Shown here piece after piece: positions 25,174-34,949 of a stretch of 64,000 nt of DNA. This DNA is from Nageia nagi. Taxonomy: Eukaryota > Pinophyta. The DNA lies in contig JBITNC010000001.1 of assembly GCA_050084985.1 (NCBI GenBank), positions 182,280,001-182,344,000 on the forward strand. The letters are read 5' to 3'. The position numbers and the translations under genes are program-made. The notes beneath the pieces are model-generated. The model did not search any database. It worked only from the letters and a program-made list of their open reading frames with translations, and had not been told where the DNA came from. Each line of letters starts with the position of its first letter. Positions within the stretch are counted from its first letter, which is position 1.

Positions 25174-26141
25174 TGTTAACACATAAAAATGATTTTATGC
25201 TTTTAAATCAACAAATTAATGAAATATGCTTAGTCTAACTATATGTCTTGAATGGATTAAAGTGATAATGTCAATGTTTGGCTTGAATATGAATATTGCA
25301 TGGTTTATCTTGAATATTGCATGGGTTATCTTGAATATTGCATGGTTTATCTTGAGTATTGCATGAATTAGCTTGAATATTGATGTATTTATCTTAAATC
25401 TTGTGAATTAACCTTATTTATGTGGATGCACGCCGAACTATAGGCAGTATTATCTATTATCTATATAAATAAAGGATCTAATAGTAAGTCCACAACAACA
25501 AGGATACACATGATCCCGCGTATGGTCTTGTAAGTGGCTACCCCTTAAGGTATCTCTTGGTACCGCCTACAAGGCTGTGGTTTGTGTGCTTCCTTTCGCA
25601 AGCTATCCTGACATCTACGATCTATTCTGATATCACACTGCTATTTGAGACATCTGTATTAAAGCTCTGGACTTAATTAAGATATCAAAAATCATCAAAA
25701 GAAGGCCATCGGTGCTCCCTTATGAACCAGGAACACCGCCGGTGCTCTATTATCTCTGAAACGGACCGTCTGCGGTCCTCTTTTTGCATCTTCACAGGTG
25801 ACTACGTTTTTGAGAGGTAGTTCATCATCAGTACATCGCCAACATCTTCATCTTTTGTTGTCAGGTATGTTCTATGAGGTAAGTATACAAACCATAGTCT
25901 TGTTTGATTACATTTCTGAATTGGTTATTTTGTTTATTGTTATCTAGAATAAATTGCTATCTTTAGTTCAAATACAAATATATTGGGTTTGTAGATATTT
26001 ATCTATTTATTTGCATGCTCAATTTTATTTGTAAACATTTGTGAGAATAAATTGCTATCCGTAGCTAGAATACAGATAATATTGAGTTTGTAGATAATTG
26101 CTTATTTATTTATTTGCACTCTCAATTTTTATTTGTAAACA
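25174..26141 (+). repeat. Element 3 5' LTR
   Basis: 968 bp, TGTTAACACA to TTTGTAAACA. A TATA box (CTATATAAAT) lies at 25461-25470. An imperfectly repeated ATTGCATGGTTTATCTTGAAT phrase occurs four times at 25290-25375. CG palindromes occur at 25733-25778, including GGACCGTCTGCGGTCC at 25763-25778 (one mismatch). The 3' copy lacks 30 bp found here at about 25710-25740. Confidence 0.95.
25461..25470 (+). promoter_or_regulatory. Probable TATA box of element 3
   Basis: CTATATAAAT is present in both LTR copies (second near 30928) and sits mid-LTR, as expected for the element promoter. Confidence 0.6.
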
Positions 26142-26143
26142 TT

Positions 26144-26160
26144 TGGTGAACCCGACGTGA
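26144..26160 (+). other. Primer-binding site, element 3
   Basis: TGGTGAACCCGACGTGA begins two bases after the LTR end. A decayed match (TTGTGAACCTAACTA) follows the LTR copy ending near 51470, suggesting related elements. The cognate tRNA was not identified. Confidence 0.75.
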
Positions 26161-26163
26161 AAC

Positions 26164-28401
26164 ATGCTTTCTGATTCAACAATGGGTAGAGATATAAATG
26201 AATTGTCAGATTATCCTTCATTAGTTCAACCATCACCTGAACAAAATAAAAGAAAAAGAAAAACATGGAAAGGAATAGAGCTAACTAGGAAAAGTGCTAG
26301 AATAAACAGAGAAAGTGCTCCTAGGATTATCAAAGATAAACTGCCAGATGAGGAATCCTATCATGGTGATTCCGAAGATAATGATAGCCTGGATAATGAA
26401 ACCCTTGGAGGAGGAATCTTAGAAAATCTAGTTCCATCTTTGGAAAACAAATCACAGTTGGTCCCTTATCGCTTGGAAAAATCTAATGATATGAACCTCA
26501 CTGAAAATAAACTAAGATTGATACAAAAATTCATAGAGCATTCTGGGGCATTCTACAAGTTCTCTGAAGATCCTACCATAGTTTATTCATTGCATAAAAT
26601 CTATGAATTTTTAACTGTGAATGGTCTCAGATTTCCCTTTAGAACATTTCTGGATGAACCAATCTTTTTTTCAAACATCATAATCGATCATAATAAGACC
26701 TCTCACGATCTAAACCCTGTAGAAATAGACTGCCTGCGGTCCATTTCTACCATGGAAAGTCATATTAACTTTTGTATGCTCCATCATGATCAAAATTCTT
26801 TTACCCTTGAGATAGTTAAACAAAATGTTTGTGAACCCTCTTTGTCATCTTTGGCATTTGCATATCATAAACCAATAACATTAGAAGAAGAAGATGATGA
26901 AATAATCGAGTTTGATGATGAGTCTGATAGTGAGTCAGAAATAGAACTTGAAACAGACCCTGTTGCACAAAAACTTCTTAATGATTACCCTTTTTGGTCG
27001 GATAAAGAAAAGAAAATCAAAGAGATAGAGGTAAAGAAAATAATAAATACAAAATCTTACCAGAAAGCTCAAGTGAGTGTAAGATAGGTCATCATGGGAG
27101 AACTAGAAAATCAACTGATTCATGAATGGAGAGAACAAATAGGGAGATTCACTCCTGGAATACTTGATTATGAAAGTGAAGAAGAACCTGAAAATATGGA
27201 TTTCATAAATAAGCAACCTGAAGATAATCCAAACTCATAAATCGAAAAAGAAAAATCAGATAAAATGAGAGCACAATTAGCAAACATGGCTGAATAATTG
27301 AAAAGGCTAATACATTTAAATGAAGCAAAGGAGAATGAAAAACTAGAAGAAAGTCACCCTCTTTGTTCAAGAATAAGAAGTAAAATTTGGAAAGGGAAAG
27401 ACATAGATTTTGAAAAATATAATGGTAGGAGTGATCCGAGAATGCATATTGTAATCTTTGAAGAAGCAGCTTATAGACATCAACATGATTCTGATATGTT
27501 AGCTAGACTTTTTTCACTTAGCTTAGGGGAAGAAGCATCTGACTGGTACTACGGACTTGAAAATCAAAGCATCAAGAGTTATGAGCAACTAAAACGTGAA
27601 TTCATAGATCAATATCAATATAACATAAAGAGAAAACCACTCATTATAGATCTTGCCAAAATGAAACAGGAAGAAAATCAGCCATTTAGCAAGTTTTTAG
27701 CTGAATGGAAGAAAATTGCAAAATTCATAAACTTGAATGAGAAAGAACTAAAACACATGTTGATAAACTCCATTAGGGATGAGATGATGCTTGAATTCCT
27801 TAACTATATAGACCAACCCCTCTCTGAAATGATTGATTCCATGATTCGAAAAGAGCAACACATGATGAAAATTGGTTTGTGGAAACTTAGAAAAGAAGAA
27901 AGGGAAACTGCAACAATCAACATAATCACACAAGAAAAATGCAAACAAAAATCAAGCAAGCCTCCGACTCCTCGAGTATACACTAAAATCATAGAAGATC
28001 ATAATGAGTTGTTGCAATCATTAGTGAAGAAGGGTCTAATTCAATTGCCACCTGTAAACCAACAAGCCACTAAAACTACAGGAGGATTTTGCCTATACCA
28101 TAGAGTTCATGGTCACAAAACATGTGAATGTAGAAAATTCAGAGATATCATCCAAGATCTGGTAGATAGAAAAGCAATCTCATTTGAAAAACCTGACATA
28201 AAAGGGAAAGCTCCTGTGCATGTAGATAATAGAAACTTAGGAATCTACAAAGACCCCATGCCCAAACATAATACAGGAATAATGTATGCACAAAAAAGTA
28301 CAACAAAGAGCCCTATTATCACTGGGGCACCATGGTGTAAGAATCAACATGAAGCTAGCACTAGCGGGGGTGAGTTGCCCTTCGAAAATATCATTTGGTG
28401 A
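26164..28401 (+). pseudogene. Element 3 gag polyprotein
   Basis: One frame of about 745 codons from ATG 26164, interrupted by TAG at 27085, TAA at 27238 and TAA at 27295. The first 307 residues hold a basic, possibly nuclear-targeting patch (NKRKRKTWKG), acidic stretches (EEEDDEIIEFDDESDSESE near 26886-26942) and no domain I recognise. The second part is a retrotransposon gag domain: DFEKYNGRSDPRMHI near 27409, LSLGEEASDWYYGL near 27520, YEQLKREFIDQYQYNIKR near 27580, FSKFLAEWKKIAKF near 27688. It ends with a CX2HX4HX4C finger (CLYHRVHGHKTCEC near 28090-28131). Gag would form particles and package RNA. The 27085 stop may be a real boundary, with a second ORF starting at ATG 27094. No pol follows. 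Confidence 0.88.
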
Positions 28402-30638
28402 GCACCCGTGATCATGCTAATACTAACGGAACTAACATTAGGGTAGACATGCTAACCAACATTATGGTAGAGGAAACGGGGATCCATTTTTATGTAAGAA
28501 AAAGAGCGCCAGCGCTCCATATCTAGTAGTGAAGACCGCCTACGGTCTCCTTTTGTGATCTATTTTTGTTGGAATGAAGGTCATTGGATCCCCCTCAGTA
28601 TGGAGTTTCTGCTCTGGGGTCACTATTTTGCATATCTCTTGGGGCAGATATCAGTTCTTCTACAGGTCTCTTGACACGGTGCTCAATTTTATCTTATACA
28701 CAGTGATCAGTTTCATCATATATATCAGGTCATTTGGCATAGTGCTCAGTTTTATCTCATATACAGTGATCAATATTATCTTATGTATATCAGGCTCCTT
28801 GGTGCACAATGGTTGAGAAAATTTAGGGTACAGGTTTGTACAGATGAGCATGGTACAGCCATGATATCAGAAATTCAAAATAAAAAGGGAAAAATGATTG
28901 GCTAGGGTATTCAATAGAAAAACCCTAGGGGCAATTTGGAATCCAGAGGTGATTCGTAGGGATGTGATTTTCACGGTTTTTGATGAATCCTTAAGAAAAG
29001 GACTGCCCGCGGCCTTAGTGAAAAGACCGTCGGTGTTCTAAGTCAATGAGAAAGGACCGCCTGCGGTCCTTTATCTAGAAAATTAGTTTATTGAGTATTA
29101 TGAGTGCATCATAGATGTTTGATCAATGTTATATCCAGGAGAATATTGCCTTGAGTTTCATGTTTGCAGATCTGAATTATCAGCTTATCCAAGTATCATG
29201 TGTGTATCACAAGTGTTTGACGAATGATATATCTAGGAGAATATTGCTTTGAGTTTTTGTGTTTGTAGACTTGAGTGATCAGATTATCATGCTTGTGAGT
29301 GGAGTCCAGCTCCCATGATCAGATTATCATGCTTTTAAGTGGAGTCCAGCTCCCATGGTCAGATTATCATGCTTGTGAGTGGATTCCAGCTCCCGTGGTT
29401 AGATTATCATGCTTTTGAGTGGAGTCCAGCTCCCATGGTTAGATCATCATGCTTGTGAGTGGAGTTCCAGCCCCCATAGTCAGCTTATCATGTGCTTTTC
29501 ATGTGGTTATGAGTGGAGTCCAGCTCCCATGGTCAGCTTATCATGTGCTTATCATGTGGCTATGAGTGGAGTCCAGCTCCCATAGTCAGCTTATCATGTG
29601 CTTATCATGTGGCTATGAGTGGAGTCCAGCTCCCATAGCCAGCTTATCATGTGCTTATCATGTGGCTTTGAGTGGAGTCCAGCTCCCATAGTCAGCTTAT
29701 CAGGTGCTTATCATGTGGCTATGAGTGGAGTCTAGCTCCCATAGTCAACTTATCATGCTTCTTGGTGGAGTATCAGCTTCATCAGTTTATCATTATTCTG
29801 CGGAGTTCGGTTCTCATGCAACTGGAGTACACCTCTTGGTGCGAAGGCTCAGTTGTATGGAACTTAGCTCTCATACATTAGCTTATCATGATTCTGCAGA
29901 GTTCGGTTCCTATGCAACTGGAGTACACCTCTTGATGCGAGGGCTCAGTTGTGTAGAACTTAGCTCTCATACATCAGCTTATCATTATTCTGCAGAGTTC
30001 GGTTCTTATGCAACTCAGTGCGAAGAGTTTTATGGAACTTAGCTCTCACATATCAGCTTATCATTGTTTTGCAGAGTTCGGTTCTTATGCAACTCGATGC
30101 GAAGAGTTGTGTGGAACTTAGCTATCTCCTATGTGTGGTTATGGTTATCATGTGTTGTTATGTGTGTTGTCATGTATTGTCTTGTGAGTTGGTCATGTGT
30201 GTTATCATGTCTTGTGAGTTGTTCATGTGTGTTATCATGTCTTGTCATGTGTTGTCATGTTTTGTCTTGTGATGTGGTCTTGTCAAGTTGTCGTTCCGGT
30301 CGACATGTGTGGTCAAGTCGTTTGTCTGGTCACTGTCATGTGTGTTGTCAAGTTTGTTATCTTGGGTCATCAGTATTGCAGCAAGATTATCAATTTATCA
30401 GATTATCAGACATACCAGGCTATCACCTTCTACAGCAAAACGCAAGGGGAAAGCATGCCCAAGGTAATATCAAAAGGGAGTTTCCTCAACCTATAAGCTT
30501 TATCATGATGTTGTTTAAATGGTTAGTGTTTATCATTGCTTATCAAAATTGCTTGCTATGATGTTGTGTTTTTACTTTGAATGCAAAATCTCAACTCACC
30601 TCATGCTTCTTTCGATTTTACATCCAAAGTGGGGCATC
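28402..30638 (+). repeat. Element 3 tandem-repeat 3' region
   Basis: No coding capacity. Successive blocks: ~60 bp repeats with TTTTATCTTATACACAGTGATC (28680-28810); a ~107 bp duplication (29090-29280); five 40 bp units with GTGGAGTCCAGCTCCCATG (29279-29478); five 53 bp units with AGCTTATCATGTGCTTATC (29479-29756); four longer units with GCAGAGTTCGGTTC (29757-30120); then a low-complexity TCATGTGTTGT block (30130-30370). Blocks share the core TTATCATG, implying they grew from one another. Palindromes GAGCGCCAGCGCTC (28504-28517) and AGGACCGCCTGCGGTCCT (29053-29070) lie upstream of the arrays. Polypurine tract AAAGTGGGGCATC precedes the 3' LTR at 30626. Confidence 0.9.
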
Positions 30639-31576
30639 TGTTAACACATAAAAATGATTTTATGCTTTTAAATCAACAAATTAATGAAATATGCTTAGTC
30701 TAACTATATGTCTTGAATGGATTAAAGTGATAATGTCAATGTTTGGCTTGAATATGAATATTGCATGGTTTATCTTGAATATTGCATGGGTTATCTTGAA
30801 TATTGCATGGTTTATCTTGAGTATTGCATGAATTAGCTTGAATATTGATGTATTTATCTTAAATCTTGTGAATTAACCTTATTTATGTGGATGCACGCCG
30901 ACCTATAGGTGGTATTATCTATTATCTATATAAATAAGGGATCTAATAGTAAGTTCACAACAACAAGGATACACATGATCCCGCGTATGGTCTTGTAAGT
31001 GGCTACCCCTTAAGGTATCTCTTGGTACCGCCTACAAGGCTGTGGTTTGTGTGCTTCCTTTCGTGAGCTATCCTGACATCTACGATCTATTCTGATATCA
31101 CACTGCTATTTGAGACATCCGTATTAAAGCTCTGGACTTAATTGAGATATCAAAAATCATCAAAAGAAGGCCACCGGTGCTCTATTATCTCTGAAACAGA
31201 CTACCTGCGGTCCTCTTTTTGCATCTTCACAGGTGACTACATTTTTGAGAGGCAGTTCATCATCAGTACATCGCCAACATCTTCATCTTTCGTTGTCAGG
31301 TATGTTCCGTGAGGTAAGTATACAAACCATAGTCTTGTTTGATTACATTTTTGAATTGGTTATTTTGTTTATTGTTATCTAGAATAAATTGCTATCTTTA
31401 GTTCAAATAAAAATATATTGGGTTTGTAGATATTTATCTATTTATTTGCATGCTCAATTTTATTTGTAAACATTTGTGAGAATAAATTGCTATCCGTAGC
31501 TAGAATATAGATAATATTGAGTTTGTAGATAATTGCTTATTTATTTATTTGCACTCTCAATTTTTATTTGTAAACA
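30639..31576 (+). repeat. Element 3 3' LTR
   Basis: 938 bp, partner of 25174-26141. It has a clean 30 bp deletion between two CGGTGCTC repeats (at about 31172) and otherwise differs at some twenty sites. Followed by TSD ACACA at 31577-31581. Confidence 0.95.
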
Positions 31577-31735
31577 ACACAAAATATATGAAATTCAAAC
31601 AAAATAAATATCATCAATAAACTAAGAGTTGAACCCAATCATAGTCCATGTATCACATTATACATCCCTATGAGTTGCATTAACCATATCAAAACCATCT
31701 TAATATTATATTTATTTCATCCTTGCTACATAGCA
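31577..31735. other. Element 4 remnant right of element 3
   Basis: Continuation of the sequence interrupted at 25173. No gene or motif recognised; it leads into the ~190 bp tandem array. Confidence 0.5.
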
Positions 31736-32323
31736 TAATGTCTTTGGGTCATAGACATAAAACATATGATTATCGATGGTCAATGACATAGCTAGTGAGA
31801 GTTCACTCACCTAAAAGTAAATGACGATGCAACTATAAGTGAAATGTTAACATTTCTTTATCCTTAATGGAGGATGCAACTTGCTATTTATCCACATAGT
31901 TTTTTCTTTGAACCATACAAAGCATAATGCCTTCAAGTCATAGACATAAAATGTATGGTCATTGATGGCTAATGACATAGGTAGTGAGAATTCACTCACT
32001 TAAAAGTATTTTAATGATGTAGTTGTAAGCAATATGTTGACATTGGCTCATTGCAAATGGAAGATGAAACTTGTTTTTTATTCACATAGTTTTTACTTTT
32101 AACCATACAAAGTATAATGTCCTTGGATCATAGATATAAAATGCATGACCATCGATGGCCAATGACATGGTTAATGAGAGTTAACTCACTTAAAAGTAAA
32201 TCAATGATGCAACTATAAATGAGATATTGATATTTGCTCATCTCTAATGGATAATGCAATTTATTACGTATCCACATAGTTTTTTCTTTGAACCATACAA
32301 AGCATAATGTCTTTGGGTCATAG
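31736..32323. repeat. ~190 bp tandem array, element 4 (split)
   Basis: Repeat units start near 31741, 31930, 32120 and 32310, a spacing of 189-190 bp. Each runs ATAATGTCTTTGGGTCATAG, ATAAAATGCATGGTCATCG, GAGAGTTCACTCAC, then a CCACATAGTTTTTTCTTTG phrase. The fourth unit is cut by element 2 at its CATAG target and resumes at 47611. On the minus strand each unit reads roughly LCFVWFKEKTMWIxNKLxHP; the same peptide occurs at 52951-53145 on the plus strand, antisense to element 5. So the unit sits in the 3' region of two related elements, always antisense. Function unknown. Confidence 0.85.
32319..32323. repeat. Target-site duplication CATAG, left copy
   Basis: CATAG precedes the 5' LTR and recurs at 47611-47615. 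Joining the flanks restores GGGTCATAGACATAAAA, exactly the phrase of the neighbouring ~190 bp units. Confidence 0.93.
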
Positions 32324-33453
32324 TGTAGACACTCAAAATAAACCATATCTTTAATTTAATAAATAAATAAATAAAACAAGTATTTTTCTAATATATATCA
32401 CAGTAAAATAATTATAACTCCTTATAAAAGCATTAAACAAGATTTAAAATTATATTATCGGATCAATCTTTTAGAACATATATAAAACAAGTGGTCTTAC
32501 GACCCTTGTCATTAAAAAATGACCATAGAGTGACCACTCTAATGTTAATATAAAATCACTAAGTAATCGGCAATGATCTGATACAATCGTCGATGATATC
32601 TTAGGATCGTTGACGATCCATGAATAGTTAAGCAACAGACAAATCTAAGCTTGGAATAGCCTAATACATATAATTTGTAATCATGGATACAGATGGAAGA
32701 TAATAACACCTCAAAATTTAGTTTGGGAGGTTACTTGGAATCTTGTGACACCAAAACAAATGAATGACAAACCTTGAATCTTATAAATTGAAGCTCTGTA
32801 GGTGAACAAAGGGGACCCAATTTTACTATAGCAAAGCTCTACCGAAATCAAATCAGGATATTATTAGCAAAATATTGTAAGCTTGATCAATAGCAAATAT
32901 CATATCAATTATATTTCCATATTATGTTATTCATTTGCTGATTCATATGTATGAGCAGGTATGCTTTTGATGTTTCATTCATTTTCTATGTGCAGGGTCA
33001 ATACAGAAAAAGAATGATGGAAGTAAACATGAAAGAGAACAACAAGGAATAGACAAAAACATTTCAAAATTTTGTGAAAAGATTACTACAGTGCTTACAG
33101 ATCTGATCATTGACGATTCAAAGATCGATCGATGGCGATTCACCAGATAAATAACAGAGGCCAAAAGTTTACAACGAGCATTATGATGGTGTAGAGACTG
33201 TAGAGTCGTGCTTCAATCATTATCAATCCTCACTGATCATTACCGATCCATTATCGACTGTTACCGATCCATAATGATCACTGTCGATGCTGATTAAAAT
33301 AGATTAATAAAAACTCACTTTTTGTATTCAAAAACTTTAGAATATAATATCATTATTATTATTGATGTGTATTGTTGAATATGTTCATGATTAATTATGT
33401 TGAATGATTTATCTATCTAAATTGCATTTTAGGTTCATAATTTGATATACACA
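32324..33453 (+). repeat. Element 2 5' LTR
   Basis: 1130 bp, TGTAGACACT to GATATACACA. A TATA-like TTATAAATT lies at 32781-32789. CG palindromes cluster at 32560-32620, including the perfect GGATCGTTGACGATCC at 32604-32619, and at 33105-33295. The start and the central region (TAATTATAACTCCTTATA) show distant kinship to element 1's LTR. Confidence 0.95.
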
Positions 33454-33456
33454 ATC

Positions 33457-33476
33457 TGGCGCTAGAAGGAGGGCCC
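33457..33476 (+). other. Primer-binding site, element 2
   Basis: TGGCGCTAGAAGGAGGGCCC, three bases after the LTR, nearly identical to that of element 1. Confidence 0.78.
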
Positions 33477-34949
33477 CTTACATGCATTTCAAAAAATTGA
33501 AGCAAAAATAGGATCAATTTCATATTGTTTTGGTTTTATTTTTAAATCTGTTTGCATCTTGTGGAACTACATACTAACTTAATCTGTTTGATCTGTTGCT
33601 TTGTTTTTGTTTTCTGTGTTCTCTAGATCATTGACGATCGTACTATAATCGGCAACGATCGCTGTGAAATCGTCAACGATCTCTGAAAAATTGGTATGTT
33701 TTATAATCTGACCTAGATACAGTAAGTGTAATTATATATTTAAAATGACAGTCGGTAAAACTGTGTATGATCTCTCTGCTTAGAGTGCATTTAGGAAATG
33801 GAGTGAAAAGGTTAAATGCATTTTTTATTAATTTATTTTATGTATAATGTTATGTATTTATTTTTCATGTTTTGGGTGAAGGGTACGTATACATTAAATA
33901 CTTTTTATCTTGTCTAATTATGCTCTCCCTTTGTGCTTCGTGCGATCTAAGGTGACCAGAATAGACCTGATAAGAAGGGGTAATTAATTATTCTTTTCTT
34001 TTGTATTCACATTATCATTAATTTGGTTAATTTATCTACATATAATCACCTCTTACCAAGTCTACCCTTACCACTCCATTGGAGGTCGAAGGGATATGTG
34101 ACTATTAAGAGGAGGTAATTTACTACATTTAATATTTTTGGAAGGAGTAAATGAATCACACTTAATTTGGAATGAACCTAAGGTAAATAAATCAAGTTTT
34201 CAAGTAGTATAAATCATATTAAAAAGTTAATGAATTGAGGGGATTCGAATACATTAAGTACTTTCACTTGACAAAGTATGCTCTCACTTTTGTGCTTTAT
34301 GCGATCTTAAGTGATCAGAAATAAGTTAAGTGAAAGAGGTAAAATCTATTCACATTTCATTTTTAGAAATATACTTCACATTAAAAATCTTAAAGATGTC
34401 TGCCCTTACCACTCCATTGGAGGTTGAAGGGATATGTGACTCTTGGAGAAGTAATTGAACCTCACTTAATTAATTTATCTACACTTAACATCTTCTTACC
34501 AAGTCTGCTCTTACCACTCCATTGGAGGTCGAAGAGATATGTGACTAGTAAGAAGAGGGAATTTATCATACATAATACTTCCATAGTTGGAAGGGGTTAA
34601 TAAACATCATTAATAGGTTGGATAATGAATCACATTATAATTAAAAAGAACAGCGGGGTTTACTAAGGTCAACACTCACTAAAAATAAATTTTGATTGTA
34701 TCACGTTAAAATAAGATAAGTAAATGGACATGAATGTTTGGGAGGGTAGTATGCATAAGTGTATTTTACTTGTTTAAATGCATTTCATAAGGCCTTAAAG
34801 TAAGTGAAAAATTTAAAGTAATCACATCGTTAAAAGTAAGTTTGCATATAGGATGTTTGTGCATTAAATTGTTTTCTTGAAAACATAACATAAAAGATAA
34901 AAATAGAGTTTCTTTTCTACAATGTTTGTTTATAATATTTAAAAAAAAA
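33477..34949 (+). repeat. Element 2 leader with repeated dyads
   Basis: Untranslated leader collinear with that of element 1. CCCTTACCACTCCATTGGAG-type units start at about 34065, 34403 and 34508, and CTCTCCCTTTGTGC / CTCTCACTTTTGTGC units near 33921 and 34271. A CG-palindrome cluster lies at 33625-33690. It is shorter than in element 1 because about 270 bp before gag are missing after 34800. Confidence 0.75.

Larger units (their letters stand above)
25174..31576 (+). mobile_element. Element 3: gag-only LTR element (TR-GAG-like)
   Basis: A 6,403 bp element with LTRs of 968 and 938 bp (about 98% identical apart from a 30 bp deletion), TG/CA ends and 5 bp TSDs ACACA (25169-25173 and 31577-31581). 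Inside are a primer-binding site, one long gag-type frame with three stops (26164-28401), and 2.2 kb of non-coding tandem repeats. There is no protease, RT, RNase H or integrase, so it is non-autonomous; the plan matches the TR-GAG class of terminal-repeat elements carrying only gag. The zinc-finger form CX2HX4HX4C and the upstream acidic region resemble elements 1 and 2, pointing to a Tat-like parent. By LTR identity it is the youngest insertion here. Confidence 0.92.

Noticed and set aside
29279-29756. Regular 40 and 53 bp repeats as a possible CRISPR array
   Set aside because: Units are directly adjacent without unique spacers, in a plant LTR element; simple tandem repeats.
29672-30561. 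Several overlapping Cys/Ser/Leu-rich frames of 69-165 codons
   Set aside because: They arise from the tandem repeats of element 3; repeated words give long frames without codon bias or a known domain.
32979-33164. 60-76-codon frames in both LTR copies of element 2 (also 47137-47367)
   Set aside because: Paired because the LTRs are copies; they cross the palindrome-rich LTR region and have no domain.
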